A stretch of 64,000 nt of DNA from Paenibacillus amylolyticus (GTDB lineage Bacteria > Bacillota > Bacilli > Paenibacillales > Paenibacillaceae), in the NCBI RefSeq assembly GCF_001570725.1, contig NZ_BCNV01000001.1, forward strand, positions 2,728,001 through 2,792,000. The letters are read 5' to 3'. The position numbers were made by a program, and so were the translations under genes. Numbering within the stretch: position 1 is the stretch's first letter; every line of letters starts with the position of its first letter. Shown in pieces: positions 16,348-25,072 of the stretch. The notes under the pieces were generated by a model. The model saw nothing but the letters and a program-made list of their open reading frames with translations, ran no database searches and had not been told where the DNA came from.

Positions 16348-17637
16348 TTACTTATCCTCCTTCAGCAGATTACTTCTGCCGGTATTTTTGAGGGCAGCTA
16401 TAGCATCAGCTCTAGCCGCTTCCTTTGCCTCTGTTTGGAGTTGTTCTGGTGTCTTTTGACCAGCAGCCTGCGCGTTAGTTGGCGCTGTTCCATTGGCAGC
16501 TCCTGCAGGAAGATCAGGGTTATCACCCTCGGTATGACGACCACCACCACCCAATGCAGCTTGAGCCTGAGCTTCGTAAGTCGCGCCGATTTTTTCAATC
16601 TCAGATACTGGCAAGTGGGACAGCATAGCTTTCATAGTTTCCGTATTAAACGCTTCTCCCAACGCACGTACACCAGCTCCGCAAGCTTGCTCCGTAACCT
16701 TTGTCTTGTAGACTGCACCATCAGCAGCCTGAGCGCTAAGTGTAGCCAACTTTGAGGTAATGTCCGCATCATTTTCAACGCCCAGCGCAACCCGGACTTG
16801 TCCGAGCACACTATTCGCCGCAGTCAGCGCGATTGTTTGAGTTTGTGATGCTGCCAAAGCAGCCTTTTGTTCTTCTGTCAAAGTGTCATCTCCTTCGGCC
16901 TGCGTTTCGGCCACATTGTTTTTTTCTTGCTTGATTACGAATCCATCAAGACCGGATTTTCCGCTAAAAGAATAAAAGACACGTCCGCCACTAGGAAGCG
17001 ACTTCGTATCTTCAGATAAAGCTTCCCATTTCACAATTGGTTGTTGCTCAGTGGCATTGCTCATCCCCACTACTCCAGCACCCGGATAAGCTCCGTCAAA
17101 GACGAGAGAGTTCTCCATAAGATCACCGTCATTAATATCAACCGTACAGAGTTTTGTATCATACTCTCTGCCGCGTATGTGAGGGCAATTCCCACCGAAA
17201 TATTCCTGACCACAGATGGAACACGTTTGGCTACTTACCGTGAAACCGATTGAGGTATCAAAGATCGTTCCGGCATCAATACCTTCCGCTATCTGATCTA
17301 TCTTGATGTCTCCGACCTCTTGGCCCAGCTTCATGTAATGGTCTGCATATAATGCCAGTTCATCGCCATCCATTTGCAATCGGCTGTCAAAGGTTCTGCC
17401 GAGTGGAATTGTCATGATGCCTAAGTTGGCCCATGAGTGATCCAAAAGCAGTGACACACCTTCTCTGGCTTGGACAGCCATCTTTCGAAGGAAGTTCGGT
17501 GTCAAGCGGTAAAATCGACGTGGGATGATTTGATCCCCCACAAGCTTTGCAGGAAAAACATAGGCTTCTTCTTCCGTGAGCGGAACACGCGCAAGTTGAT
17601 TAATTCTAGCTAATTGCTCAGTTGTTGGCTTTGCCAT
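16348..17637 (-). CDS. Prohead protease fused to scaffold-like region
   Basis: A 429-residue protein between portal and decoration protein. The first 190 residues look like a prohead serine protease, with His in LLLDHSW and Ser in FDTSIGFTV. A four-ligand knuckle (CSICGQEYFGGNCPH) is inserted nearby. The remaining half is Ala/Gln/Glu-rich and helical (TLTEEQKAALAASQTQ) and ends in a charged tail, as expected for a scaffold domain removed during maturation. Catalytic residues are inferred from motif spacing. Confidence 0.8.
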   Translation of the reverse strand: MAKPTTEQLARINQLARVPLTEEEAYVFPAKLVGDQIIPRRFYRLTPNFLRKMAVQAREGVSLLLDHSWANLGIMTIPLGRTFDSRLQMDGDELALYADHYMKLGQEVGDIKIDQIAEGIDAGTIFDTSIGFTVSSQTCSICGQEYFGGNCPHIRGREYDTKLCTVDINDGDLMENSLVFDGAYPGAGVVGMSNATEQQPIVKWEALSEDTKSLPSGGRVFYSFSGKSGLDGFVIKQEKNNVAETQAEGDDTLTEEQKAALAASQTQTIALTAANSVLGQVRVALGVENDADITSKLATLSAQAADGAVYKTKVTEQACGAGVRALGEAFNTETMKAMLSHLPVSEIEKIGATYEAQAQAALGGGGRHTEGDNPDLPAGAANGTAPTNAQAAGQKTPEQLQTEAKEAARADAIAALKNTGRSNLLKEDK

Positions 17638-17681
17638 CTACTCCTTTTCACCTCCTTCATGTAATAAACGACTCTTCTTTC

Positions 17682-19130
17682 TCAATTTGCTGAATCATGA
17701 TCGTTATCATCAGACCCATACTTCTTCTCAAGACCGGCAAGCAATTCAGACGGTATATTAGGATCAAGCCCCATAATCCACCGTGCTTCTGTCGCCGCTT
17801 CTTTGGCAGTGATGTAGCGTTCTTTCTCCGCCAGCACATAGTTGTTAAGCTTCGCTCTCAGATCACGCTCTCTCTCCATTTCAGAACGTAGATCAATCGG
17901 AGCGTAGTCTGCCTCTACCAGGGTTTGAACGCCTTTCACTCTTGCAGCAATAGAAAAAGCCCGCTTCCAGAAACGTTTGGTTACGTTTCGAGCGGACTCT
18001 ACGGACTTGATATATATTTGAGTATCCACGGAGCTGTATGTCTCAGTAGAACCTTGATGCCTGGACAGTAATGTAAGCAAAGTCTTCAATCCAGTTGCCA
18101 TCTGAGTATCGATAATATCAATCAATTTCTTGATGTCGATCATCGGTCCTGAATTGCCGCCCTTGAGATATTCAACTTTCACACTATCCCAATGAATCAT
18201 TGCATCATCCGGGTTAAGTGAGTTAAAGTGCCCCATGATTTCGGTCATTCGTTCTGTTAACCACTTTTGTTGACCTGTAGGATTGTTTTTGTGCTGAGGA
18301 GGCATATTTTTCAATAGAACTTCCTCAACCACAGAAATATCCAATCTAGGATACCCTTGATTGTGAACAACTGCCTTCAAATCCTGCAAAACCTGCAAAT
18401 GGAAGAATACCGCTTGAAGCACCGGAAGGATTGGCGTTCGTCCGTATGGGTCGTCGATCATCGGATCGAACTCTTCATAGATGAATGTCGGCGTGTCAAT
18501 CTTTTTGTACTGTCCAAACCATTCTTCACCAGAACGAGGACGCGGATTCTTGATGTATTGCCAAGGAACAAGTCGATTCGTCCCTTCTTCTCTCCTAAAC
18601 CAAATTGTTGCAGGGTCAACAGGTACGATATCAATCACATCGTTACAGGACTCGTTCAGAACCACTTCGCCAGCACAAGCTCCACGCACCATGATCATCA
18701 TCCGTTGAATCGTATCAAGCTTGTCCAACGACCTTCCATGCTGATAACCAGGTGAGGGAAGTGGAGAATCCAGTAAGTTCTTGAATGCATCTAACGATCT
18801 CTGCCCATTCTTATCGTCACTGCCACTCTGCTTCTTTGCTGTAAATGTAAGTGGCGTGTCTCCCATACGCAGAAAGTTGTAGAGCGCATGCGAAATATCG
18901 GGATGAACAGACACAAGAATTTCAAGCAATTCCTCGGCTGTATGGTTTTGGAGTTTGGTCAGATCAATATTATGAGCACTCTGGTACTTTTTCGGGAGCC
19001 AATTGAATATATCCCATCCGTTTGACGATCTTGGTGAGGTCATCCTACCAAAACCCATCATCTGACGCTTTACAGCAGTCGGAAGAACCGAATTCGCAAA
19101 TGAATAAATGGCTTTATGATACCATTTCAA
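17682..19130 (-). CDS. Portal protein
   Basis: This 482-residue protein opens the head operon, just before the prohead protease. Sequence features typical of SPP1/HK97-type portals include LPTAVKRQMMGFG near the N-terminus, DIVPVDPATIWFRRE in the wing, and a C-terminal helical DLRSEMERERDLRAKLNNY. I use TTG 19130 as start because GGAGGTGAAACA is directly upstream; the ATG at 19148 lies in the T-tract of a terminator and has no ribosome site. Portal forms the dodecameric DNA channel and docks terminase. It is separated from terL by 10 kb of cargo, which is unusual. Confidence 0.85.
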   Translation of the reverse strand: MKWYHKAIYSFANSVLPTAVKRQMMGFGRMTSPRSSNGWDIFNWLPKKYQSAHNIDLTKLQNHTAEELLEILVSVHPDISHALYNFLRMGDTPLTFTAKKQSGSDDKNGQRSLDAFKNLLDSPLPSPGYQHGRSLDKLDTIQRMMIMVRGACAGEVVLNESCNDVIDIVPVDPATIWFRREEGTNRLVPWQYIKNPRPRSGEEWFGQYKKIDTPTFIYEEFDPMIDDPYGRTPILPVLQAVFFHLQVLQDLKAVVHNQGYPRLDISVVEEVLLKNMPPQHKNNPTGQQKWLTERMTEIMGHFNSLNPDDAMIHWDSVKVEYLKGGNSGPMIDIKKLIDIIDTQMATGLKTLLTLLSRHQGSTETYSSVDTQIYIKSVESARNVTKRFWKRAFSIAARVKGVQTLVEADYAPIDLRSEMERERDLRAKLNNYVLAEKERYITAKEAATEARWIMGLDPNIPSELLAGLEKKYGSDDNDHDSAN

Positions 19131-19148
19131 TGTTTCACCTCCAGACAT

Positions 19149-19184
19149 AAAAAAAGAAGGCAGGAAAAGTTTCCTTACCTTCTA
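19149..19184 (-). terminator. Terminator immediately before the portal gene
   Basis: On the minus strand GAAGG-TA-AGGAA / TTCCT-G-CCTTC forms a bulged hairpin followed by seven Ts. It ends about 18 bases before the portal start. It would stop transcripts coming from the cargo genes unless antiterminated. Confidence 0.75.
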
Positions 19185-19378
19185 CATTTCTTCATACTTC
19201 TATGGATTAATAATATCATTCGTTTTGTACGTTTTCACTACGGATTTTATCTTTTGTTAATACCGATTTGAAATTTGTACACTTTAGTATTAATCTGATT
19301 TTTCAGAACTATTATAATAGTCATATTAGAAATTAGTTGGTGTTATATAATAAAAAACATCTACAACAGGCTTCTAAA

Positions 19379-19957
19379 CTATTGCACATTATTGAGTTTT
19401 TCTAACAGACTTTGATAAGTAGGTTTTAGATTTTCTAGTATATCACCTGTTTTAATTTCTTTCATCTTGTTCAAAAGTTCAAAATCCCCTTCAAATATTT
19501 GTTTACATATTCCTTCTGCAAGTCCTTTTGATCGGACAATTTCGCGAGTGTCTCCCATTCTATTTATCCATGATCTCAAAGTTCCCAATAGCGAATATAG
19601 TTCATGTAGAGCAATCATCTCATCGAAAGAAAGTAGTTCAAATACTTCAACAAATTTACTATAGTTGTCTGCATTTATAATAGTTAGTCCTTTTGACGAT
19701 TCATTAGACCTCGATATTTGAATAGTTTGCTTTATGCCAGTAATTATTTCATACCGCAACAACTTACAATATCGAGTTAATAATTCCTTCTGTTTCGCTT
19801 GTTCCACTAACTTTTGAAGCTTCATTTGTCTTTTTGTCTGATACGAAGCACTATATATGGAACACACTCCACCTACTAAAGCACCTATTACACCAATAAC
19901 TAAACTGTTTTGAGTTATAGTATCTAACAAATTAATCAGGCTCACCTCAGAATACAT
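19379..19957 (-). CDS. Cargo protein with one N-terminal membrane helix, unknown
   Basis: A 192-residue protein with one clear membrane segment near residues 16-36 (NSLVIGVIGALVGGVCSIYS), followed by a basic stop-transfer (TKRQMKLQK) and a helical cytosolic domain of about 150 residues. I do not recognise a family. The ATG at 19957 lacks a Shine-Dalgarno; TTG 19930 behind GAGGTGAG is an alternative start. It is AT-rich and lies between terminase and portal, in the cargo region. A membrane-anchored exclusion or defence role is a guess from context. Confidence 0.6.
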   Translation of the reverse strand: MYSEVSLINLLDTITQNSLVIGVIGALVGGVCSIYSASYQTKRQMKLQKLVEQAKQKELLTRYCKLLRYEIITGIKQTIQISRSNESSKGLTIINADNYSKFVEVFELLSFDEMIALHELYSLLGTLRSWINRMGDTREIVRSKGLAEGICKQIFEGDFELLNKMKEIKTGDILENLKPTYQSLLEKLNNVQ

Positions 19958-20057
19958 TCAGAATGTGTTTATCCAACATAATAACATCTCTGTTAACATT
20001 AAATAAACGTGCTAGATATGATGTACACTCTTAGAAGAAAAAGCATGCTGCATGATT

Positions 20058-20456
20058 CTAATGATTCTTTGACGCATTATCGATCCACTTTTGTATGAAT
20101 GCATCTGTAGATTTCCATGCTTCAACTAAACTGTCATGCGCGCTACTTAACCAAGATGTGTTTGTATCTTTATCAGTAATGACTTGTTTTAACTCAAAGA
20201 TATAACTTTCATAAGCTTTAATATAACTTTCTATTTCTCCTCGGTCTAATTCCTTCTCCCGATAAATTCTTAACAACTCTATATGGCATTGCTGAGACAT
20301 GGACAAGTAACCTTGAGCAACTATATAAATCGTCGTTTCATCATGCTTCTCCAATGTACTGTAAGCCTCACATGCATCAGAATAAGAAAAATGCATGATT
20401 CGTTTGAAATGATATAGAGTGTTAATCAATTGGTTATTATCTTGAGTTGGATTCAT
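20058..20456 (-). CDS. Helical cargo protein, unknown
   Basis: A 132-residue protein that appears all-helical (LINTLYHFKRIMHFSYSDAC, IELLRIYREKELDRGEIES) with no signal or membrane segment. The start is ATG 20456 behind AAGGAGAG with seven bases between. I recognise no family. It lies between two other unknown small genes on the same strand in the cargo region. Confidence 0.6.
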   Translation of the reverse strand: MNPTQDNNQLINTLYHFKRIMHFSYSDACEAYSTLEKHDETTIYIVAQGYLSMSQQCHIELLRIYREKELDRGEIESYIKAYESYIFELKQVITDKDTNTSWLSSAHDSLVEAWKSTDAFIQKWIDNASKNH

Positions 20457-20512
20457 ATATTCACTCTCCTTCGACATCATATTTCGACGTCAGAAGGGTT
20501 TTTCCCTTTAAA

Positions 20513-20537
20513 AGAAAAAGCACCACGACGGGTGCTT
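20513..20537 (-). terminator. Terminator behind the 84-residue cargo gene
   Basis: AAGCACC / GGTGCTT hairpin with a six-base loop, followed on the minus strand by TTTCTTTT. It overlaps the stop codon of the gene. Confidence 0.75.
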
Positions 20538-20791
20538 CACTTGAATTCAATAGCAGGTTCTATATTCAACTTATTACGCTTAATTTTGGAATGATCAACT
20601 TCCACAGCATAAACTTCTGCAGCTAGATCCTTTTCAAACGGAGTATGAACTACTAACTCAACTTGATACCATGGGGAGTCAGATGAGAGTGCAAACACTT
20701 CTCCTTCAATTGGCACTCTGCTGAAATCATGGTAATCATTTTTCCAATCACTATCATGAGCTGTATGAGTGTGAACAAATACTTTGGACAA
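20537..20791 (-). CDS. Small cargo protein, unknown
   Basis: An 84-residue protein starting with TTG behind GGGAGGCGATAAAT. It opens with a His/Thr-rich stretch (VFVHTHTAHDSDW), has alternating beta-like segments (EVFALSSDSPWYQVELVV), and ends in a basic tail. No family is recognised. It has its own terminator, so it is transcribed as an independent unit. Confidence 0.6.
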   Translation of the reverse strand: MSKVFVHTHTAHDSDWKNDYHDFSRVPIEGEVFALSSDSPWYQVELVVHTPFEKDLAAEVYAVEVDHSKIKRNKLNIEPAIEFK

Positions 20792-20859
20792 ATTTATCGC
20801 CTCCCTATAACATCACAATTCGACATTTAGGAAGGTTTTTCCTTTCTCACGAAATAATC

Positions 20860-20990
20860 AGGAGGTTTGGCACAAAACTGCTTCACTGCATCCCTCCTAC
20901 CCAAATACACCCCTTGCATTTTCTGGCTTCTTTCTAGGACGGATACGTTGCTTCTCCCATCTTCTGCTGCTGTTCAATACGTTTCTTTCA
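20860..20990 (-). pseudogene. Broken four-Cys mini-protein gene (third copy)
   Basis: Reading the minus strand in shifting frames gives SRRWEKQRIRPRKKPE, then KCKGCIW, then DAVKQFC, in the order of the intact copy at 26289-26426 (RRRKKIRIRPNKQPE, KCKGCPW, DGVKQFC). At least two frameshifts separate these blocks and no intact frame remains. It is a decayed paralogue and marks an older late-operon start in front of the portal. Confidence 0.65.
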
Positions 20991-21105
20991 ATGAAAAAAG
21001 ACGATCCATGAAGAAATGACTTTAATCCTGATATATATGATGCTGTTACATCTTAAAAGCATACGTACTTGGTTACTGTAGTAAGGGAACAGGAAGACCA
21101 TTTTG
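20990..21105. repeat. Diverged repeat shared with 26443-26605
   Basis: The plus strand shares GACTTTAAT...GATATATATGATG, then GCATACGTAC and GAAGACCATTTT, with 26461-26605. The other copy has an extra segment of about 45 bp (26508-26555). Together with the four-Cys gene remnants this is a paralogous pair of roughly 250 bp. Confidence 0.65.
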
Positions 21106-21470
21106 CGACTCTAAAAATTCAAATTTTAACTTCCACATGTCTTTTAAATCTAATAATCTTGGATGAACTCAATATTAACTCCTAAATACTCACTAATTTA
21201 ATTGAGCAACTATCTTAACGCTAGCATTTGTCTTCTTGGTATCAGACACATCTTCTGTTCATCTACAAACAAAGCATTTGTTCTACCAAATATCGACATA
21301 TGGTAATGTTTTCCTATATACTTAATGCATTCTAGCTTGAAAATCAAGAAAAAACAATTACTCTCATAGGTCTGAATATCTATAAGAAGGTGATATTCTC
21401 ATTCAAGTGCGTTCCCTATACTTTTACTCGATAATGTCAAATTATATTTTATCAATGGAGGTAATATATC

Positions 21471-23426
21471 TTGGGGGCTGACTCAAAAAATCTTCGATCC
21501 TTATTAAGAAATAATAAACACTTTAATCCTTTTAGTGATTCATTTAATTTCAAACAATCTCTTGAAGATGCAAAATTATACGAAGAGAAATCCGAATCAA
21601 GTTTAGAAGATGATAAATATGCGTTATCAATATTGGAAAATTCAAAATTTTTCAATGATTATTTTGTCGATCTGTATGCTTACATGAAAGAAATTATAAA
21701 TGAGTCTAATATTAGTGTAGAAGATATCCTAAAATACATTATTTCTATATCTAATCTTGACACTTGTAAAATTGATGAAGAATACGAAAAATACTTTAAA
21801 AATAATACTGATATACGCATCGAAGGCATTGCATCTTTTGAGATTGAAAATTCTAACTCATTGTCTGGTCTACCCATGAATGCCTCAGCTATGTATGAAG
21901 TCCAACCCGATATCTTGAATTTACTAATTAACTATTTACGATATTTTTCAAACGATAACAAAAGGCATAACAATTTTGATCCCTACAATTTACAAGAGAT
22001 ATCAGTTAAGATCTACAGGTTGGCAAATATTCTACATTTGGTCAAAGAAGCTTATGACACAGTGCTATGGGAAAATGGAAAAATTGAAAATAAAGATGGA
22101 AAATTACATTTTAAGCACATAGATGATGATTATTCTGTTTTAAAAAGAGTAGGCATCTTGAGACTTTTCAGAAATGTATTAGCTAATAAAGCAATGTTAA
22201 ATAGGAATTACGATCCAGTACTAATAAAAGAAATTTTAAATAAAGGAAATGCCGTTTCACTGTCAGGTGTAGAGATTAATTATAGAGGCTTCGTTATATG
22301 TAAATACAAAAAAGAGAATGAAGCTAAACCTGATCTCAATTCATATTGGTCTGCATATTCATCAATAATTGCTTTCTATCCACATTTAACCAATAAACCA
22401 TTGAAAAATATATGTAACTTAACTGTCGATAATTTAACCTACCTCCATTCAGAATTAGTTTCTTTGGGAAAGGCTATTTTAAAGGAAACAAAAAATCGTG
22501 ATAATAGCAAATTAAAAAACTTTAGTATACGAATAAAGAAGAAAGACTTAATTGAATATTTTTTAAAAGTGACTAACTTTAGCAAAGAAGAAGTAATCTC
22601 TTATTTATCTCTCATAGAGAGCGAATTTTCACTAAAACAAAGAGTAAACCTTTGGGAGAAGCCATTAGTAAACATAAATAACGTATATTTCATATGTTTA
22701 CCTGCGTTACTTTATCCTAATTATCTACCACTAATAGATACTTGGTTAGAGAATGCCGGATATACTCTTAAATTTCGTGGTACTGCTCTTGAGGTACATG
22801 TGAAAGATAGTCTCCATCTGTTTTTGAAAGAGAAAGGAAGCTATCTGATACCAAATATAAATAAATTTTCAGTATCAAAGCAAAAACATGAGGAAATTGA
22901 TTTAATAATATCATTTGATGATCTAATCATCATTGGAGAAATAAAAAATATCAAATACCCAATGGAAGCACGTGATTATCACAATTCTTTAAAGATATTA
23001 AAAAAAGGAGCAGAACAGCTTCAAAGGAAAAAATGTTTCATCTTAGAAAATAGCGAAAAATTCTCAAGTATGTTAAACGGCATAGAGGGGAAGGAAATTT
23101 ATAGTGTTGTAATTACTAATTACACTCACTTTACAGGGATGTCTATTGAGGGCGTTCCAATTATGGACTTTTTAGCTTTTCAAACTTATATGAATAGTGG
23201 ACAACTTATAGATATAAGGGAGTACCCAGATGGCACAAATGAACCAATTCGTGAAACAAATCTTTGGAATAATAATAAAGAGTTCTTCGACAACATTAAT
23301 AATTATCTGATTGAACCTACTGTTGTAAATATAGTTAGACAGAATGTTATTCAAAAAGAGTTCAAAATTACACCTGAAGGATTTTACCCTGAAATGTATT
23401 TACACACCGCAGATGCAACGATTTAA
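21471..23426 (+). CDS. PD-(D/E)XK nuclease-fold cargo protein (candidate defence nuclease)
   Basis: A stand-alone 651-residue protein starting with TTG behind GGAGGT at 21458. Residues about 440-510 have a restriction-nuclease core: Glu in RGTALEVHVKDSL, Asp in EEIDLIISFDD, and GEIK in LIIIGEIKNIKYP, spaced as in PD-(D/E)XK enzymes. The N-terminal 430 residues are helical and unassigned. It is on the plus strand, opposite the late genes, has its own terminator, and is much richer in AT than its neighbours, so it was probably acquired separately. A role in blocking other phages or degrading foreign DNA is inferred. Confidence 0.8.
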   Translation: MGADSKNLRSLLRNNKHFNPFSDSFNFKQSLEDAKLYEEKSESSLEDDKYALSILENSKFFNDYFVDLYAYMKEIINESNISVEDILKYIISISNLDTCKIDEEYEKYFKNNTDIRIEGIASFEIENSNSLSGLPMNASAMYEVQPDILNLLINYLRYFSNDNKRHNNFDPYNLQEISVKIYRLANILHLVKEAYDTVLWENGKIENKDGKLHFKHIDDDYSVLKRVGILRLFRNVLANKAMLNRNYDPVLIKEILNKGNAVSLSGVEINYRGFVICKYKKENEAKPDLNSYWSAYSSIIAFYPHLTNKPLKNICNLTVDNLTYLHSELVSLGKAILKETKNRDNSKLKNFSIRIKKKDLIEYFLKVTNFSKEEVISYLSLIESEFSLKQRVNLWEKPLVNINNVYFICLPALLYPNYLPLIDTWLENAGYTLKFRGTALEVHVKDSLHLFLKEKGSYLIPNINKFSVSKQKHEEIDLIISFDDLIIIGEIKNIKYPMEARDYHNSLKILKKGAEQLQRKKCFILENSEKFSSMLNGIEGKEIYSVVITNYTHFTGMSIEGVPIMDFLAFQTYMNSGQLIDIREYPDGTNEPIRETNLWNNNKEFFDNINNYLIEPTVVNIVRQNVIQKEFKITPEGFYPEMYLHTADATI

Positions 23427-23457
23427 ACCACCTAAATAGTAAATTCATTCATAATTG

Positions 23458-23491
23458 AAAAGGCTGGCTAAGATTATCTAGTCAGCCTTTT
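23458..23491 (+). terminator. Terminator behind the nuclease gene
   Basis: AAAAGGCTGGCTA / TAGTCAGCCTTTT forms a 13-bp stem (one G-T pair) with an eight-base loop. It works in either direction because both flanks are A/T runs. Confidence 0.85.
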
Positions 23492-23746
23492 CACCTTAGC
23501 ACTCATTCTAATGTTATAAAGGTAAAATTGGTACCCACTGTTTAAATGATATCCACACCTTTCCGCAAAACTGTACTTCCATAGTGGAAGAAAACTTTTC
23601 TCTAAAAAAATACTTCCACTTCGTAATTCAATCAATTACGTAATGAGATCACACGTTCGTATACCGGAACGTTTAATAATTTTAATTTCCAGCTTTGCTT
23701 ACCCTTCAGATTCTTAGTGTCGAACCTCTCCCTTATTAGAAAATCT

Positions 23747-24123
23747 CTAATATTGTCTTTTTATTGACACGACGCCTATTGTTGGAAGCATTATATACTG
23801 AGGTGCTCCTATCATATATTCACCAAAGGTGAGAACATATGCGTCAGCTCTGTCCGGTGATTTTAATCCGCGCTTCTTCATGTTCTTTTTACTTTCAAGT
23901 AATATCTTACCCTTGCTGGTCATTGAGTATTTTCTTGTATCACTGATGACCGACGACCATATGCCCTGTGAGTTCATTCCAGACAATCGGCTCCACATAA
24001 CCGAATTCCTCTATACTGCGGATAAGCTTCTCATATTCAACATCACCAGGTTGAAGGGTCAACACGGGGGTTGTAGGCTGCTGCATTAATCTGATCGATT
24101 GGCACGATTCTGATGTTTATCAT
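23747..24123 (-). pseudogene. ParB-like / TerL fusion scar
   Basis: The minus strand starts at ATG 24123 behind GGAGG with MINIRIVPIDQINAAAYNPR, then after one extra C continues in another frame as LQPGDVEYEKLIRSIEEFG and VEPIVWNELTGHMVVGHQ, a ParB-type N-terminal domain. Around 23940 it breaks into the C-terminal end of a large terminase (YSMTSKGKILLESKK, LKSPDRADAYVLTFGEY). The terminase part closely matches the end of the intact TerL at 29546. This looks like a deletion that joined the start of a ParB-domain gene to the end of an older terL. The product is not functional. Confidence 0.8.
23757..23935. repeat. Direct repeat of terL 3' end (copy 1 of 2)
   Basis: This stretch aligns along its length with 29546-29735, including a few bases past the stop codon (CTTTTTATTG). 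By eye roughly three quarters or more of positions agree. The two copies are in the same orientation about 5.8 kb apart and bracket most of the cargo. Confidence 0.8.
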
Positions 24124-24144
24124 GATACCTCCAGTTATTTATGG

Positions 24145-24178
24145 CAACAAAAAAGCCATCTCCTATTAAAGAGCTGAC
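24145..24178 (-). terminator. Terminator behind the AbiC-like gene
   Basis: Minus strand AGTCAGCTCTT / AGGAGATGGCT pairs over 11 bp with one mismatch, followed by six Ts. It insulates the gene from the ParB-TerL scar downstream. Confidence 0.7.
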
Positions 24179-24201
24179 TTATTTTTATTCATATTGTAAT
24201 T

Positions 24202-24966
24202 TCACATATTATACTTTGCAAAATCCTTGATAAATGCTCTTAGTTGCTGGTTACTAGTTGATATTGCGATACGTTCTAGTACATTTACTTCCTCAACTGA
24301 GGTATTAGCCATTACAATTCTTTTGAGATCATTAACTTGTATCTCGCTAAAATTTGCTTTGGAAATAAATTCAATCAACAGTGTATAGGTTGAGGAATAT
24401 CGTCTTAATACTTTAAATTCAGTATCGAAGGGTTTATTAGGTTCATCTTCCATAAGTGATGACAATTTTTCGATTACTTTAAATCCAGCAAAATCACTAT
24501 AATTAAAATTCATTCTAAGGTTGTTTACTATACTGTTTTTAAGTTTAGTTAGATCATTGACTGTTGAAAGCGAAAGTTGATAATCCATTAATTGTTTCTG
24601 TAATTCCAATTGATCTGCTGATCTAGCAATCTCTTCTTTCTGACTCTTCATTTCCTCGACTTGCAATTTAAGGGCTGCTGCTTGCATTTTTAGAGCTTTT
24701 ACTTGTAATGACATTTCATAGGTTTGCATTTTTATAGCCTTTTTCTGCTCTTGCAGATCTTCTCTCTGTACTAATATTGTGTAGATTAACCCCACAAAAG
24801 CAAGACCTGAGAACAATGCATTAACTGCTCCAAACATATCCCCAAAAGTCCCAGCTCCTAAGCCGGTGGGCTCTTCGTACAACCTAGGTATTAGATACCA
24901 TGTCCCAAACCAAAAAAGTAACACTGTACAAACAGCCAGCCAAAATATGATTCCTATCTTTTTCAT
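24202..24966 (-). CDS. AbiC-like two-helix membrane protein (putative abortive infection)
   Basis: A 254-residue protein starting at ATG 24966 behind GAGGAG. It has two membrane helices (about residues 4-26 and 40-68), the second in GDMFGAVNALFSGLAFVGL, a motif I associate with the putative phage abortive infection (PutAbiC) family. A long coiled coil follows (residues 68-130, heptads of LQVKALKMQAAALKLQVEEM), then a helical C-terminal domain. Promoter not identified; a terminator follows. Blocking incoming phages from the lysogen's membrane is inferred from family and context, not shown. Confidence 0.7.
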   Translation of the reverse strand: MKKIGIIFWLAVCTVLLFWFGTWYLIPRLYEEPTGLGAGTFGDMFGAVNALFSGLAFVGLIYTILVQREDLQEQKKAIKMQTYEMSLQVKALKMQAAALKLQVEEMKSQKEEIARSADQLELQKQLMDYQLSLSTVNDLTKLKNSIVNNLRMNFNYSDFAGFKVIEKLSSLMEDEPNKPFDTEFKVLRRYSSTYTLLIEFISKANFSEIQVNDLKRIVMANTSVEEVNVLERIAISTSNQQLRAFIKDFAKYNM

Positions 24967-25052
24967 ACGCCCACTCCTCAACAATTTCTGACAGAACAAC
25001 TTCCAGTATCAGACATTAATTGACGGTGGTCAAGTTGATATATAGGGAAACA

Positions 25053-25071
25053 AAAAAGCACCCGAAGGTGC
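25053..25071 (-). terminator. Terminator with UUCG loop behind the 63-residue gene
   Basis: Minus strand GCACC-TTCG-GGTGC followed by TTTTTTG, directly behind the stop codon. Confidence 0.85.
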
Positions 25072-25072
25072 C

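Larger units (their letters stand above)
20792..21470. other. Gene-free stretch with broken repeat, then AT-rich leader
   Basis: Positions about 20860-20990 hold a broken copy of the four-Cys gene (listed separately), and about 20990-21105 continues a repeat shared with 26443-26605. From about 21110 to 21457 the sequence is very AT-rich and shows no coding. It probably contains the promoter of the nuclease gene at 21471, but I cannot single out one pair of promoter hexamers. Confidence 0.5.

Noticed and set aside
19131..19148. ATG 19148 as portal start
   Set aside because: It lies within the T-tract of a terminator and has no Shine-Dalgarno; TTG 19130 has GGAGGTGA at good spacing.
21471..23426. 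Restriction-modification pair formed by the nuclease and the phage methyltransferase
   Set aside because: They are 14 kb apart, on opposite strands and of different base composition; no evidence they act together.
23570..23700. Small inverted repeats (CTTCCA-TAG-TGGAAG, CGTAATT-CAATC-AATTACG) as possible mobile-element ends
   Set aside because: No transposase, no matching partner at the other side of the nuclease gene and no target duplication seen.
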